From Thiothrix eikelboomii (GTDB lineage Bacteria; Pseudomonadota; Gammaproteobacteria; Thiotrichales; Thiotrichaceae): a stretch of DNA of 64,000 bases. Shown here in pieces: positions 36,351-43,915 of the stretch; position 1 is the stretch's first letter; each line of letters begins with the position of its first letter. The notes under the pieces are model-generated. The model was not told the origin of the DNA and made no database searches. It saw nothing but the letters and a program-made list of their open reading frames with translations. The stretch is taken from positions 51,537-115,536 of the forward strand of contig NZ_FUYB01000011.1 of assembly GCF_900167255.1 (NCBI RefSeq), given 5' to 3'. The translations under genes and the position numbers were made by a program.

Positions 36351-36713
36351 TTAACTCCCGCGATAGGTCGAATAGCTCCAAGGTGAAGCCAACAAAGGCA
36401 CATGGTAATGTGCATGGGGATCAGCGACTCCGAAGAGGATAGGGATCAAATCTAAAAAAGGGGGTTCGCTGACGGTATTAGGATTGCCTTTAGACCAGAA
36501 ATAAGCACCCATGTGGAAGACCAGCTCCCAACTTCCCACTTCCAGCTCCACATCTGTGAGTAAGGGCTGATCACAGCGGCCATCATGATTGGTTGTCGCG
36601 GTTTTGATGAGAGTCCGTGTGCCATCATTCGCACAGCGATATAAGTGAATCTTTACACCAGCGGCGGGGCAGCCATTGGCGGTGTCTAAAACATGAGTGG
36701 TGAGCTTACCCAT
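36351..36713 (-). CDS. uraH: 5-hydroxyisourate hydrolase (transthyretin-related)
   Basis: Hydrolyses 5-hydroxyisourate, the PuuD product, to OHCU. 120 residues with the family signature: LTTHVLDTANGCPAAGVKIH at the N terminus (catalytic His), GRCDQPLL, and the C-terminal YRGS tetrapeptide diagnostic for HIU hydrolases rather than transthyretin. HYHVPLLASPWSYSTYRGS matches the substrate-binding end. First gene of the uraH-xdhA-xdhB-mipA operon, so the step directly after urate oxidation is co-expressed with the step that makes urate. Confidence 0.96.
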   Translation of the reverse strand: MGKLTTHVLDTANGCPAAGVKIHLYRCANDGTRTLIKTATTNHDGRCDQPLLTDVELEVGSWELVFHMGAYFWSKGNPNTVSEPPFLDLIPILFGVADPHAHYHVPLLASPWSYSTYRGS

Positions 36714-36742
36714 AACAGATTCCCGATGGTAATGAGCGACTT

Positions 36743-36771
36743 AAAAACTAAGAGCGCTCGTTTCAGCGCCC
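36743..36771 (-). terminator. Terminator after the repeat protein gene
   Basis: GGGCGCT pairs with AGCGCTC across a six-base loop (36752-36758 with 36765-36771, one G-T pair). It is followed on the minus strand by TTAGTTTTTAA. It lies 12 bases after the stop of the 36784-38553 gene and separates it from uraH, whose promoter must lie in the remaining 30-70 bases. Confidence 0.75.
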
Positions 36772-36783
36772 TTGTACCTAAAA

Positions 36784-38553
36784 TTAGTTAGACGGTGAAA
36801 TAGTAAAGGTGTATTCCGTAGGTTGGTCTGGCAAGACATTAATCACTTCCGTACCACTCATCGTTTGATAATTAATCCTGACCTGTACAGGCTGTGGGGG
36901 TACACGCAGCTCGGCCGAGGTGACATTATTAAAGGATTGAAGGGGTTGGCCTTGCAGTGTCATCACTGTGAAATTGACCCGTAACGGCTGACGATCCACG
37001 CCCGAAATTGCATATAAATGCAAACGTCCACCATTTTGCTGGGCAGGTGTCTGCGTGGGGGAGGTTATCCCCACTTGTGCGGGTGCAACTTGGGGTGGCA
37101 CAGGTACAGCAGGTACGGGTTTTTGACCAATGATTTCAGCCGCTTCAAAGGCAAGCTCACTCACCCGCCCATTGCCAATTTCAATAATGCGGCTTTGCCG
37201 TAGACCTTGAATACCTGCCGTAATCTCATAGGTCCCTGCAGGCAAATTAATTTCACCCTGAGGTGCAGGACCAACAGTCGCTACTCGCTCACCTTGTTTA
37301 TTACGAATCACAAAGCGGGCTTGCTCCGGTAAACCTTGCCCCGTATTTAAGCGTAAGCGTAACAAGCCTTCCGGCTGCACAGCAACAGGAGGAGGGCTAG
37401 TCTGTTGCACAGTAGCCTGAGCAGGCTGTTGAATAGTTTGTTGCACTTGCTGAGCAGGAGCAGTCTTCCCTGCCGGTGGAACCATAATCGTCTCACGGGC
37501 AATCCCATTAGCCGAGACTTGAAGTGTGCGTACCACATCTTGCCGCCCATCCACCTTCACTGTCACTTTATAAGCACCTGGTTCTAAGGAGAATTCTGCA
37601 CCCTCCGCATAATTACTTTTCGCTACATGCTGACCATTTTGCTTTTGCACATAAATATTCGAACGAAGTGCTCGATTATTTTCAGCGGCACGCACAGAAA
37701 TATAGACCTGGCCATTGGTATTGGTAGCAGCGGGGGGGCTAGGAGCCATGGGTTGAGCAGGACTCGTCCCAGCCGTGCTCGTGCCTGCTACGGCGGTACT
37801 TGGCATTTCAAAACGGGCATTGGTGAGTTTATCGGCATATACCTCTAACAAGCGGGAAGCTTCTTTACCATTCGCCCTCACTTTGGCTAAGTATTTGCCG
37901 GGGGGCAAAGAAAAATTCGTGGTATCACTGCCTGAGAAAGAAGCAACCTGTACACCTTCTGTGTCGTATACCAAAAACTCCCCATTCAATGCACCACTCG
38001 GGCTAGCATTATCTAGAATCGTTAAACCTAATTTCCCCATCGGTCCTTGTGCTAGCTCAGTAGGATTAGTATTCAGCGGCGTTGTTTGCGCATTAGGATC
38101 AGTCGTTGTGGGCAAGGCCGGCGTGGAAGTTGTCGTACCTGCTCCGGCTGGCGCTGCGGTCACGGTTGTTGTGTTCGGATCACTGGGCAGCGGATTAGTA
38201 CCTGCATTGACTTGCCCAACCGATTCTTGTGGTTCACCTTCTAAGCTAATCACATCGGAGGGATTAGGCGTATTGCCGGGTAACGGGCGATCTTGGTTCG
38301 CAAGATTAGGCTCGGTGGCGGGTGAGGTAGTCGTAGGGAGCGTACCAGTGCCTAGTTCTGTACCTTCTCCGCCGACTATCACTGAGCTTGAGTTTGAGCC
38401 TGCTGAACCTGAGCCTTCCGGTAAAATCGGTGCATACCCAGTGTCTTGAGTCACCAGTTTATGGTCACTCATCATGCTCTTCACGCCAATGAAAGCAAAG
38501 ATCGCCAGTACACCAAAAATAATCCCTGCAATGAGCAGTTTGCCTTTACTCAT
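36784..38553 (-). CDS. Membrane-anchored protein with four beta-sandwich repeats
   Basis: About 589 residues starting at MSKGKLLIAGIIFGVLAIFA (ATG at 38553, AAGGA upstream); the frame is open to 38631, but that would overlap the divergent EamA start. One N-terminal transmembrane helix is followed by about 130 residues rich in Pro, Thr, Ser and Gly. Four repeats of roughly 80 residues follow, each with a pattern like GEFLVYDTEGVQVASFSG, SLPPGKYLAKVRANGKEASR (second: SLEPGAYKVTVKVDGRQDVV; third: INLPAGTYEITAGIQGLRQS). These resemble PEGA-like or carboxypeptidase-regulatory-like sandwiches exposed in the periplasm. Q/P-rich linkers separate them. Function unknown; a cell-wall or adhesin-type scaffold is possible. 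Confidence 0.7.
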   Translation of the reverse strand: MSKGKLLIAGIIFGVLAIFAFIGVKSMMSDHKLVTQDTGYAPILPEGSGSAGSNSSSVIVGGEGTELGTGTLPTTTSPATEPNLANQDRPLPGNTPNPSDVISLEGEPQESVGQVNAGTNPLPSDPNTTTVTAAPAGAGTTTSTPALPTTTDPNAQTTPLNTNPTELAQGPMGKLGLTILDNASPSGALNGEFLVYDTEGVQVASFSGSDTTNFSLPPGKYLAKVRANGKEASRLLEVYADKLTNARFEMPSTAVAGTSTAGTSPAQPMAPSPPAATNTNGQVYISVRAAENNRALRSNIYVQKQNGQHVAKSNYAEGAEFSLEPGAYKVTVKVDGRQDVVRTLQVSANGIARETIMVPPAGKTAPAQQVQQTIQQPAQATVQQTSPPPVAVQPEGLLRLRLNTGQGLPEQARFVIRNKQGERVATVGPAPQGEINLPAGTYEITAGIQGLRQSRIIEIGNGRVSELAFEAAEIIGQKPVPAVPVPPQVAPAQVGITSPTQTPAQQNGGRLHLYAISGVDRQPLRVNFTVMTLQGQPLQSFNNVTSAELRVPPQPVQVRINYQTMSGTEVINVLPDQPTEYTFTISPSN

Positions 38554-38629
38554 GTCCTTAATCACTCCTGCAATTTTATTTATTCGGCTATCATAGCTGA
38601 AATTCCTAGCCACACAGAATACCTCACTC

Positions 38630-39538
38630 ATGAATAACAGTTTTCTTGACCGCTTTTCGCCTTATCTCTTATTGGTCTTGGCTGCAAGCTTCTGGGGAGG
38701 TAATTTCAATGTAGCCCGTGCCTTTAATGTAGAAATACCGCCGATGGGCTTATCGTTCTGGCGTTGGGCAGTGGCGGGTTTAATTTTATTGCCTTTGGTA
38801 TGGCGGCCTATGCGGGCACAATGGACGGCTTTTAAACAGCATTTCCCTTTGGTACTTGCCCTAGGCTTATTGGGAGTGAGTGGCTTTAATACCTTAGTGT
38901 ATTTAGGCTTACAGACCACTACTGCGACTAATGGCGTATTGCTCCAATCAGTGAATCCGATTTTTATTATTGCCTTATCCAGCCTCTTACTAGGTGAGTT
39001 TGCAAGTCCGCGTCAATGGTTAGGCATTCTTATTTCCCTCGTAGGTGTCTTGGTCATCCTGATTCAAGGTCAGCTTAAGCAGCTGGTTCAGCTGGATTTT
39101 CATACCGGTGATTTGATCATTTTAGTCGCTGTCCTCGATTGGGCTTTATATACCGTCCTGCTACGCAAGCTACCGAATGAACTCAAGGGTTTACCGATCT
39201 TAGGTTATACTGTAGCGATTGGTATCTTGGGAATCCTACCCTTGTATCTGTATGAAATTATCATGACCACTCGAAGCATGCCTTTGAATGGCATCAGTAT
39301 TAGTAGCGTGCTTTATGTGGCGATTTTCCCTTCCGTACTTTCTTATTTATTCTGGAATCATGGCACACAACGCATTGGTGCCAATCGTGCTGGACAATTT
39401 GCCCATGTTGTGCCGATTTCAGGGATTTTAATTGCGGTCGTCTTGCTTGGCGAGAAACTTCATCTTTATCATTTATTGGGTATAGTGCTGGTTGCTGCGG
39501 GGATTGTACTCGCTAATTATCGGCAAGCTACTCGCTAA
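38630..39538 (+). CDS. EamA-family (DMT) inner-membrane exporter
   Basis: Drug/metabolite transporter of 302 residues with ten predicted helices in two EamA repeats. Repeat one starts YLLLVLAASFWGGNFNVARA and includes LGLQTTTATNGVLLQSVNPI. Repeat two runs from DLIILVAVLDWALYTVLLRK to FWNHGTQRIGANRAGQFAHV and GEKLHLYHLLGIVLVAAGIV. The substrate cannot be told; family members export amino acids or other metabolites. It is divergent from the repeat protein gene, with 76 bases between starts. Confidence 0.9.
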   Translation: MNNSFLDRFSPYLLLVLAASFWGGNFNVARAFNVEIPPMGLSFWRWAVAGLILLPLVWRPMRAQWTAFKQHFPLVLALGLLGVSGFNTLVYLGLQTTTATNGVLLQSVNPIFIIALSSLLLGEFASPRQWLGILISLVGVLVILIQGQLKQLVQLDFHTGDLIILVAVLDWALYTVLLRKLPNELKGLPILGYTVAIGILGILPLYLYEIIMTTRSMPLNGISISSVLYVAIFPSVLSYLFWNHGTQRIGANRAGQFAHVVPISGILIAVVLLGEKLHLYHLLGIVLVAAGIVLANYRQATR

Positions 39539-39630
39539 ATGTTTAAAAAAACGCTTAACCCCATCAAAACTTTTGTTGTTTTATGGGGTTTATTGCTTGC
39601 ATTGTTTAATAGTCAGTCGAGGAGAAATAC

Positions 39631-40458
39631 ATGTGTGATTTACACGGTTGCGGTACTCAAACCCAATTAGCCCCGATTAAACTGGACTCAACCCAACGGC
39701 GCTTATTTTTACAAGGTTTAGCTTGCCTACCTTTAGCCACAGTATTGGCCTATCCAGAGCTAGCGAAAGCCGCAGCAGCCAGCACTGAAGAAGTGTCGAT
39801 TAGTTTAGAAATGGATACCAAGGTTCAAGCCTCCCTTGCTTTGCCCGCTGCAGAAAAAGCACCTGCCGTGATTTTAATTCATGAATGGTGGGGCTTGAAC
39901 GATCAAATTAAAGCCGTCGCCGCTGAATTGGCCAATCTCGGTTATGTGGCTTTAGCGGTGGATTTATACGGCGGTAAAGTTGCGAGTACACCCGATGAAG
40001 CCAAAGCCTTAATGGGCGATTTAGATCCTAAAATTGCCAAAGAAACGATGGTTGGCTGGGTCGATTATTTAAAAAAACATCCACGGGTGAATGGTAAAGT
40101 CGCTACTTTAGGCTGGTGCTTTGGCGGTGGCTGGTCACTTAATACCTCAATTGCAACCCCTGTCGATGCAACCATTATCTATTATGGCAATGTCACCAAA
40201 ACTGCAAATGACTTAAAAGCCTTAAATGGCCCAGTCTTGGGTCAATTCGGTAAACTTGATAAAAGTATTAACCAAGAAATGGTCAGTGGCTTTGAGCAGG
40301 AAATGGACAAGGCTGGCAAAAAAGATCGCTTAACCGTGTATTGGTATGACGCTGATCATGCATTTGCTAATCCTACAGGTGCACGCTATGACGAGGCCAA
40401 TGCTAAATTAGCTTGGGAGCGTACTCTGGAGTTCTTAAAGACCCACCTAGGAACTTAG
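39631..40458 (+). CDS. Dienelactone hydrolase-family protein, Tat-exported
   Basis: Alpha/beta hydrolase of the dienelactone hydrolase family, 275 residues. An N-terminal twin-arginine motif (QRRLFLQGLACLPLATVLA) indicates folding before export to the periplasm. The HExxG-type segment ILIHEWWGLNDQIKAVAAEL is present. The nucleophile is Cys in TLGWCFGGGWSLN, Asp is in GKLDKSIN, and His is in WYDADHAFANP, a Cys-Asp-His triad as in classical DLH. It starts MCDLHGCGTQ, a Cys/His-rich lead before the signal. The real substrate is unknown. Confidence 0.88.
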   Translation: MCDLHGCGTQTQLAPIKLDSTQRRLFLQGLACLPLATVLAYPELAKAAAASTEEVSISLEMDTKVQASLALPAAEKAPAVILIHEWWGLNDQIKAVAAELANLGYVALAVDLYGGKVASTPDEAKALMGDLDPKIAKETMVGWVDYLKKHPRVNGKVATLGWCFGGGWSLNTSIATPVDATIIYYGNVTKTANDLKALNGPVLGQFGKLDKSINQEMVSGFEQEMDKAGKKDRLTVYWYDADHAFANPTGARYDEANAKLAWERTLEFLKTHLGT

Positions 40459-40481
40459 AATCTAGCCTTCAAAGGCGAGAA

Positions 40482-40505
40482 CTGCGGGGTTGAAAGCCTC
40501 CGCAG
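40482..40505. terminator. Hairpin between convergent genes
   Basis: CTGCGG (40482-40487) pairs with CCGCAG (40500-40505). The loop itself contains a GGTT/AAGCC-like complementarity. It lies between the hydrolase gene and the convergent ankyrin gene. There is no long T run. Confidence 0.5.
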
Positions 40506-40515
40506 GCTTAAAGAT

Positions 40516-41073
40516 TTAATCTTCTTCGGCCTGTTGCAATACCTCACTAATCGCTTCTAAAAGCTGGATACCTTGTTGGGCTAGATCACGTGGAGTTTGC
40601 CCATCTTCATTTTTAATTTTCGAATCAGCCCCGCGTGCGACCAATAACTCCGTAACATCGACATAACCTGAACGCACGGCCAAATGCAATAAAGTATCTT
40701 GTGACTCGCCAGTAAGAATATCAGGGCTTTTACCTCGATCTAAAAATAAAGCCACAATCTCGGCATGACCATTCGCGACGGCACTGACCACACAACTATC
40801 TAAGAGTTGAGCACCATGATCAATCAAGACCTTCACTGCCTTGGTTTTACCCAACATACTCGCTGCACAGAGTATGGTTTGCCCTGTACCAGTAATTTGA
40901 TTGACATTCGCACCTTGTTTTAAGGCTTCTAGAATCGGCTCAGGTTGGTCTGCTAATACGGTTTTGATAAAAGCCTCTTCGCGCCCACGTTGATCCTCAG
41001 AGCTGGTCTGCGGGAAACTAGGTTCGGATAAAACCAATAAGAGCAAAAATACAGAACGTATAGACGGCATCAT
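40516..41073 (-). CDS. Exported ankyrin-repeat protein
   Basis: About 185 residues with a signal peptide (MPSIRSVFLLLLVLSEPSFP), then three to four ankyrin repeats: ILEALKQGANVNQITGTGQT, VKVLIDHGAQLLD, DTLLHLAVRSGYVDVTELLV and ARGADSKIKNEDGQTPRDLA. A periplasmic location is predicted, where such proteins act as protein-protein adaptors, sometimes protecting against toxic effectors or oxidative stress (AnkB-type). The ATG at 41073 is preferred. It ends in the acidic tail QQAEED. No specific partner is visible. Confidence 0.8.
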   Translation of the reverse strand: MMPSIRSVFLLLLVLSEPSFPQTSSEDQRGREEAFIKTVLADQPEPILEALKQGANVNQITGTGQTILCAASMLGKTKAVKVLIDHGAQLLDSCVVSAVANGHAEIVALFLDRGKSPDILTGESQDTLLHLAVRSGYVDVTELLVARGADSKIKNEDGQTPRDLAQQGIQLLEAISEVLQQAEED

Positions 41074-41351
41074 TATCAAACCCTATTTTCTCAACTTATT
41101 CTGCTTAAAAAGCTTCCTTATCCTTTTAAGCATAGATGGATAAACCTAGAATACTGGGGCTTTTTCGGGTAAAAAGCAGTAAATACAGGATGAAAGGAAA
41201 TTAGTTTTCACCTTGACAGAATTTGCTTGATCAGCAGTAGAGTGTGCAGCAAGCCGCTGATTTTCAATCAATAAAAACCCGCTAGCTGGATTGTATTTCA
41301 CTGACTGTTAAACAACAGAATCACTGCGCCAATTCGCACCAGCACCTATTT

Positions 41352-43544
41352 TTAATATTTTAACCGTGCATAGAAGGTTTTTTGAGCGGCTGCCCGCGCC
41401 TCACCTAAAGTATGAATGCCTTTTTCTGCTAATAGGGGAATCATTTTCATAAAAATTTCTGCTGTGACCATTGCATCCCCCATCGCAGTATGTCGACCAA
41501 TAATAGTGACATTAAAACGCTCAGCAATCGCCTCTAAACGATGTGATTCTTGATTAGGATGCACCACCGCTGAAAGCAATAAAGTATCTAAAACTGGATG
41601 GTCGAATACGACTCCTGTTGCTTTTTCTTTAACTTGAAAGCAGCGCAGATCAAAAGCCGCATTATGCGCCACCAAAATTGTTTCTTGGGCAAAGGTATGG
41701 AAAGCAGGGAGTACCGATTCAATCGTCGGCTGCCCTTTCACCATCTCAGGGGTAATCCCATGAATCGGGATGGTCTCTGGTGGAATCGTGCGCTTTGGGT
41801 CAATCAACTGTTCAAAAAACTCATGATACAAGAGTTTATTATTCACAATACGCACCGCACCGATTTGAATCGTTTCATCCCCTCCAGCAGGATTCAATCC
41901 CGTCGCTTCTGTGTCAAAGACCGTATAGGTCAATTCAGTCAGCAAACTATCATCCAAAGAGCGCGATAATTCAGAGCTTTTAAACAAATCAAAATCATAA
42001 TACTCGGGCCGACTTTCACTGCGCAGGAAAGTACCTGCGGCTAATTCTTCTTGTGGCGTTGCTAAGGGTAACAAGAGCCGGAAGAAAGCGCGCCCAGTCT
42101 CTGCTTCACGCTCTACCCATGAATCACCACTATGCCGAGTGAGCACATCTTGCACCGTTAGTGACATGGTTTCCGTGCCAACTTTAATCTGCTCCATTTC
42201 CCAGCCAATTACCGCTTTAGTCCCCTCCTCCAAGGGTGACCAAAGCATATCCAAACAAGCACGCTGACCATTACTCTGTAAACGCAATTGTATGGTTTGC
42301 ACTTGGCATTCGACCTGGAGTTTACCTGCTAAATGAATTAACGCTTGCAGCAAGGAAAAGCTTTCTACCTTCAGCCAGAGGCTGGTATCAACCTGATCCG
42401 TGCTCGCCTTGACTGGTAAGCTGGCCTCAATCCGGCGAATCGCCGCTTCAATTAAGTCTGCCCCAAGCATTTCCTCCAAAGGCCAACGTGAACGCAGGCT
42501 ATTGGCTGAAGAAGTTTGCATTTCCTCAATGCGCTTACCGAGGCTATGAATTTCATCGCGTACTACACACAATAGGCGCTCACGCATTTCTGGCTCTAAG
42601 TCGGGATATTCTAAGACCTCCACTGCGGCTTGTGCATTGGCAATAGCAGCCCGACTCCCTTCAGTCAGTGAGTATAAAACCCGATCTTTTTCAGAATCCT
42701 CTTCAAAATCACGGGTAATATTATCCAACATCAAAACAAAACCCGTTACCTCATTGGTTTGAAGTGGGGCATCATCTGAGCCTTCTTCTGGTATTTTCAC
42801 AGCACGGACAGGAGTCATTTGCACGCGCAGTAATTGTCCAGCCTGAGTCGTCGTGACGAATTGTGCAGAAGGCATCGCCGCACCCCGTTGCAAACGGTGC
42901 TGAATATTTTCTAAAGCATGAGCCACTAGTTTGCGATCAAATACACTATAAATCGAACGCCCTAAACCAATTAACTCTACCCCGCCCGCCACCGAAGGGG
43001 CTTTGGATAAAGCGCGAAACTGGGTGCGTGCCCGATTATTATAGAGCAAAATTCGCCCATCTAAATTGCAGACCACCACACTTTGGGTGAGTTCAGACAT
43101 TAAGGCCGCTAAGCGATTTTTTTCTAATTCTGTATTCCGGCTGGCTTCTTGCACCCGCTGATCCATTTCTTCACGTAAGGCTTCGCGTTGCTCGACTAAC
43201 TGATTAATCAATTCTGTGAGTTTTTTATTTTCTGGACTCCCATCAGGCACTAAGCTCCGCTTCACATCCGTGCCTAATAAAACCTGAGCATTTTCTAGTA
43301 ACCGTGCGGGTGCTGTCATGAAATAGCGCACCAAATAGCCGAGTACCATCCAGACGGCAACCAAAGACACCGCCCACATTAAAAATAACAGCGCGATGCG
43401 CGGACCAATAGCCACCGCAGCAGCCGCACGCTCACTTTCCTCTAACGCAAGCCAAATCAAGCCACCCGAAACAAATAACCAAATTAAGCACACCACGCCA
43501 ACAATGGTTGTACCGGCAATGATTCGCCAATCTGTTTTTTTCAT
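41352..43544 (-). CDS. Membrane PAS/kinase-like protein fused to DEDDh exonuclease
   Basis: 730 residues. Two N-terminal transmembrane helices (about residues 9-36 and 47-70) precede a HAMP/coiled-coil linker and a PAS-like sensor (SELTQSVVVCNLDGRILLYN). A degenerate histidine-kinase-like region follows, with no convincing H-box (EMQTSSANSLRSRWPLEEML) and a weak ATPase fold. The C-terminal 180 residues are an epsilon-type 3'-5' exonuclease: Exo I FDTEATGLNP, Exo II LVAHNAAFDLRCFQ, Exo III GRHTAMGDAMVTAE (DEDDh). This architecture accompanies SSS-kinase and CBS/DUF294 genes in other gammaproteobacteria. Its start overlaps the receiver gene stop by four bases. Nuclease activity on what substrate is unknown. 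Confidence 0.85.
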   Translation of the reverse strand: MKKTDWRIIAGTTIVGVVCLIWLFVSGGLIWLALEESERAAAAVAIGPRIALLFLMWAVSLVAVWMVLGYLVRYFMTAPARLLENAQVLLGTDVKRSLVPDGSPENKKLTELINQLVEQREALREEMDQRVQEASRNTELEKNRLAALMSELTQSVVVCNLDGRILLYNNRARTQFRALSKAPSVAGGVELIGLGRSIYSVFDRKLVAHALENIQHRLQRGAAMPSAQFVTTTQAGQLLRVQMTPVRAVKIPEEGSDDAPLQTNEVTGFVLMLDNITRDFEEDSEKDRVLYSLTEGSRAAIANAQAAVEVLEYPDLEPEMRERLLCVVRDEIHSLGKRIEEMQTSSANSLRSRWPLEEMLGADLIEAAIRRIEASLPVKASTDQVDTSLWLKVESFSLLQALIHLAGKLQVECQVQTIQLRLQSNGQRACLDMLWSPLEEGTKAVIGWEMEQIKVGTETMSLTVQDVLTRHSGDSWVEREAETGRAFFRLLLPLATPQEELAAGTFLRSESRPEYYDFDLFKSSELSRSLDDSLLTELTYTVFDTEATGLNPAGGDETIQIGAVRIVNNKLLYHEFFEQLIDPKRTIPPETIPIHGITPEMVKGQPTIESVLPAFHTFAQETILVAHNAAFDLRCFQVKEKATGVVFDHPVLDTLLLSAVVHPNQESHRLEAIAERFNVTIIGRHTAMGDAMVTAEIFMKMIPLLAEKGIHTLGEARAAAQKTFYARLKY

Positions 43545-43915
43545 CCCGCAGCACCTAATAGCTCTCGGACTTTTTGCGCTAATTCCTTAGTCGAAAATGG
43601 TTTTACCATATAAGCATCCGCGCCCAAAGCCAAGCCTTTTGCCATATCAGTATCACGTCCTTTGGCAGTCAGCATAAGAATAATAATATCGGCATTATCA
43701 GGATTGGAGCGAATTTCTTGGCAAACTTCAAAACCCGTTTTCTTAGGCATCATCGCATCTAAGAGCATTAAATTAGGCTTATCTTTAGCAACTGCATCAA
43801 TCGCTTCTTGGCCATCATGGGCAACACTCACTTGATAACCTTCACGCTTCATTAAAAACTCAAGGGAAATTAAAATATTCTGTTCATCATCGGCAATTAA
43901 TACCTTTGCACTCAT
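43541..43915 (-). CDS. Single-domain response regulator
   Basis: CheY-like receiver of 124 residues with no output domain. Acidic pocket in VLIADDEQNILISLE, phosphoacceptor Asp in NLMLLDAMMPKKTG, Thr in ILMLTAKGRDTD, and Lys in AYMVKPFSTKEL. It is coupled by four-base overlaps to the sensor kinase upstream and the PAS/exonuclease gene downstream, so it should receive phosphate from that kinase and signal by protein contact, perhaps to the exonuclease fusion. Confidence 0.93.
   Translation of the reverse strand: MSAKVLIADDEQNILISLEFLMKREGYQVSVAHDGQEAIDAVAKDKPNLMLLDAMMPKKTGFEVCQEIRSNPDNADIIILMLTAKGRDTDMAKGLALGADAYMVKPFSTKELAQKVRELLGAAG

Noticed and set aside
37775..38449. 224-codon rightward frame opposite the repeat protein gene
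   Set aside because: It is antisense to a low-complexity Pro/Thr/Gly-rich coding stretch, which easily leaves the opposite strand open. No recognisable domain.
41074..41351. Possible small RNA or gene in the 278-base gap between the ankyrin and exonuclease genes
   Set aside because: No open frame with a start signal and no strong hairpin; nothing supportable.
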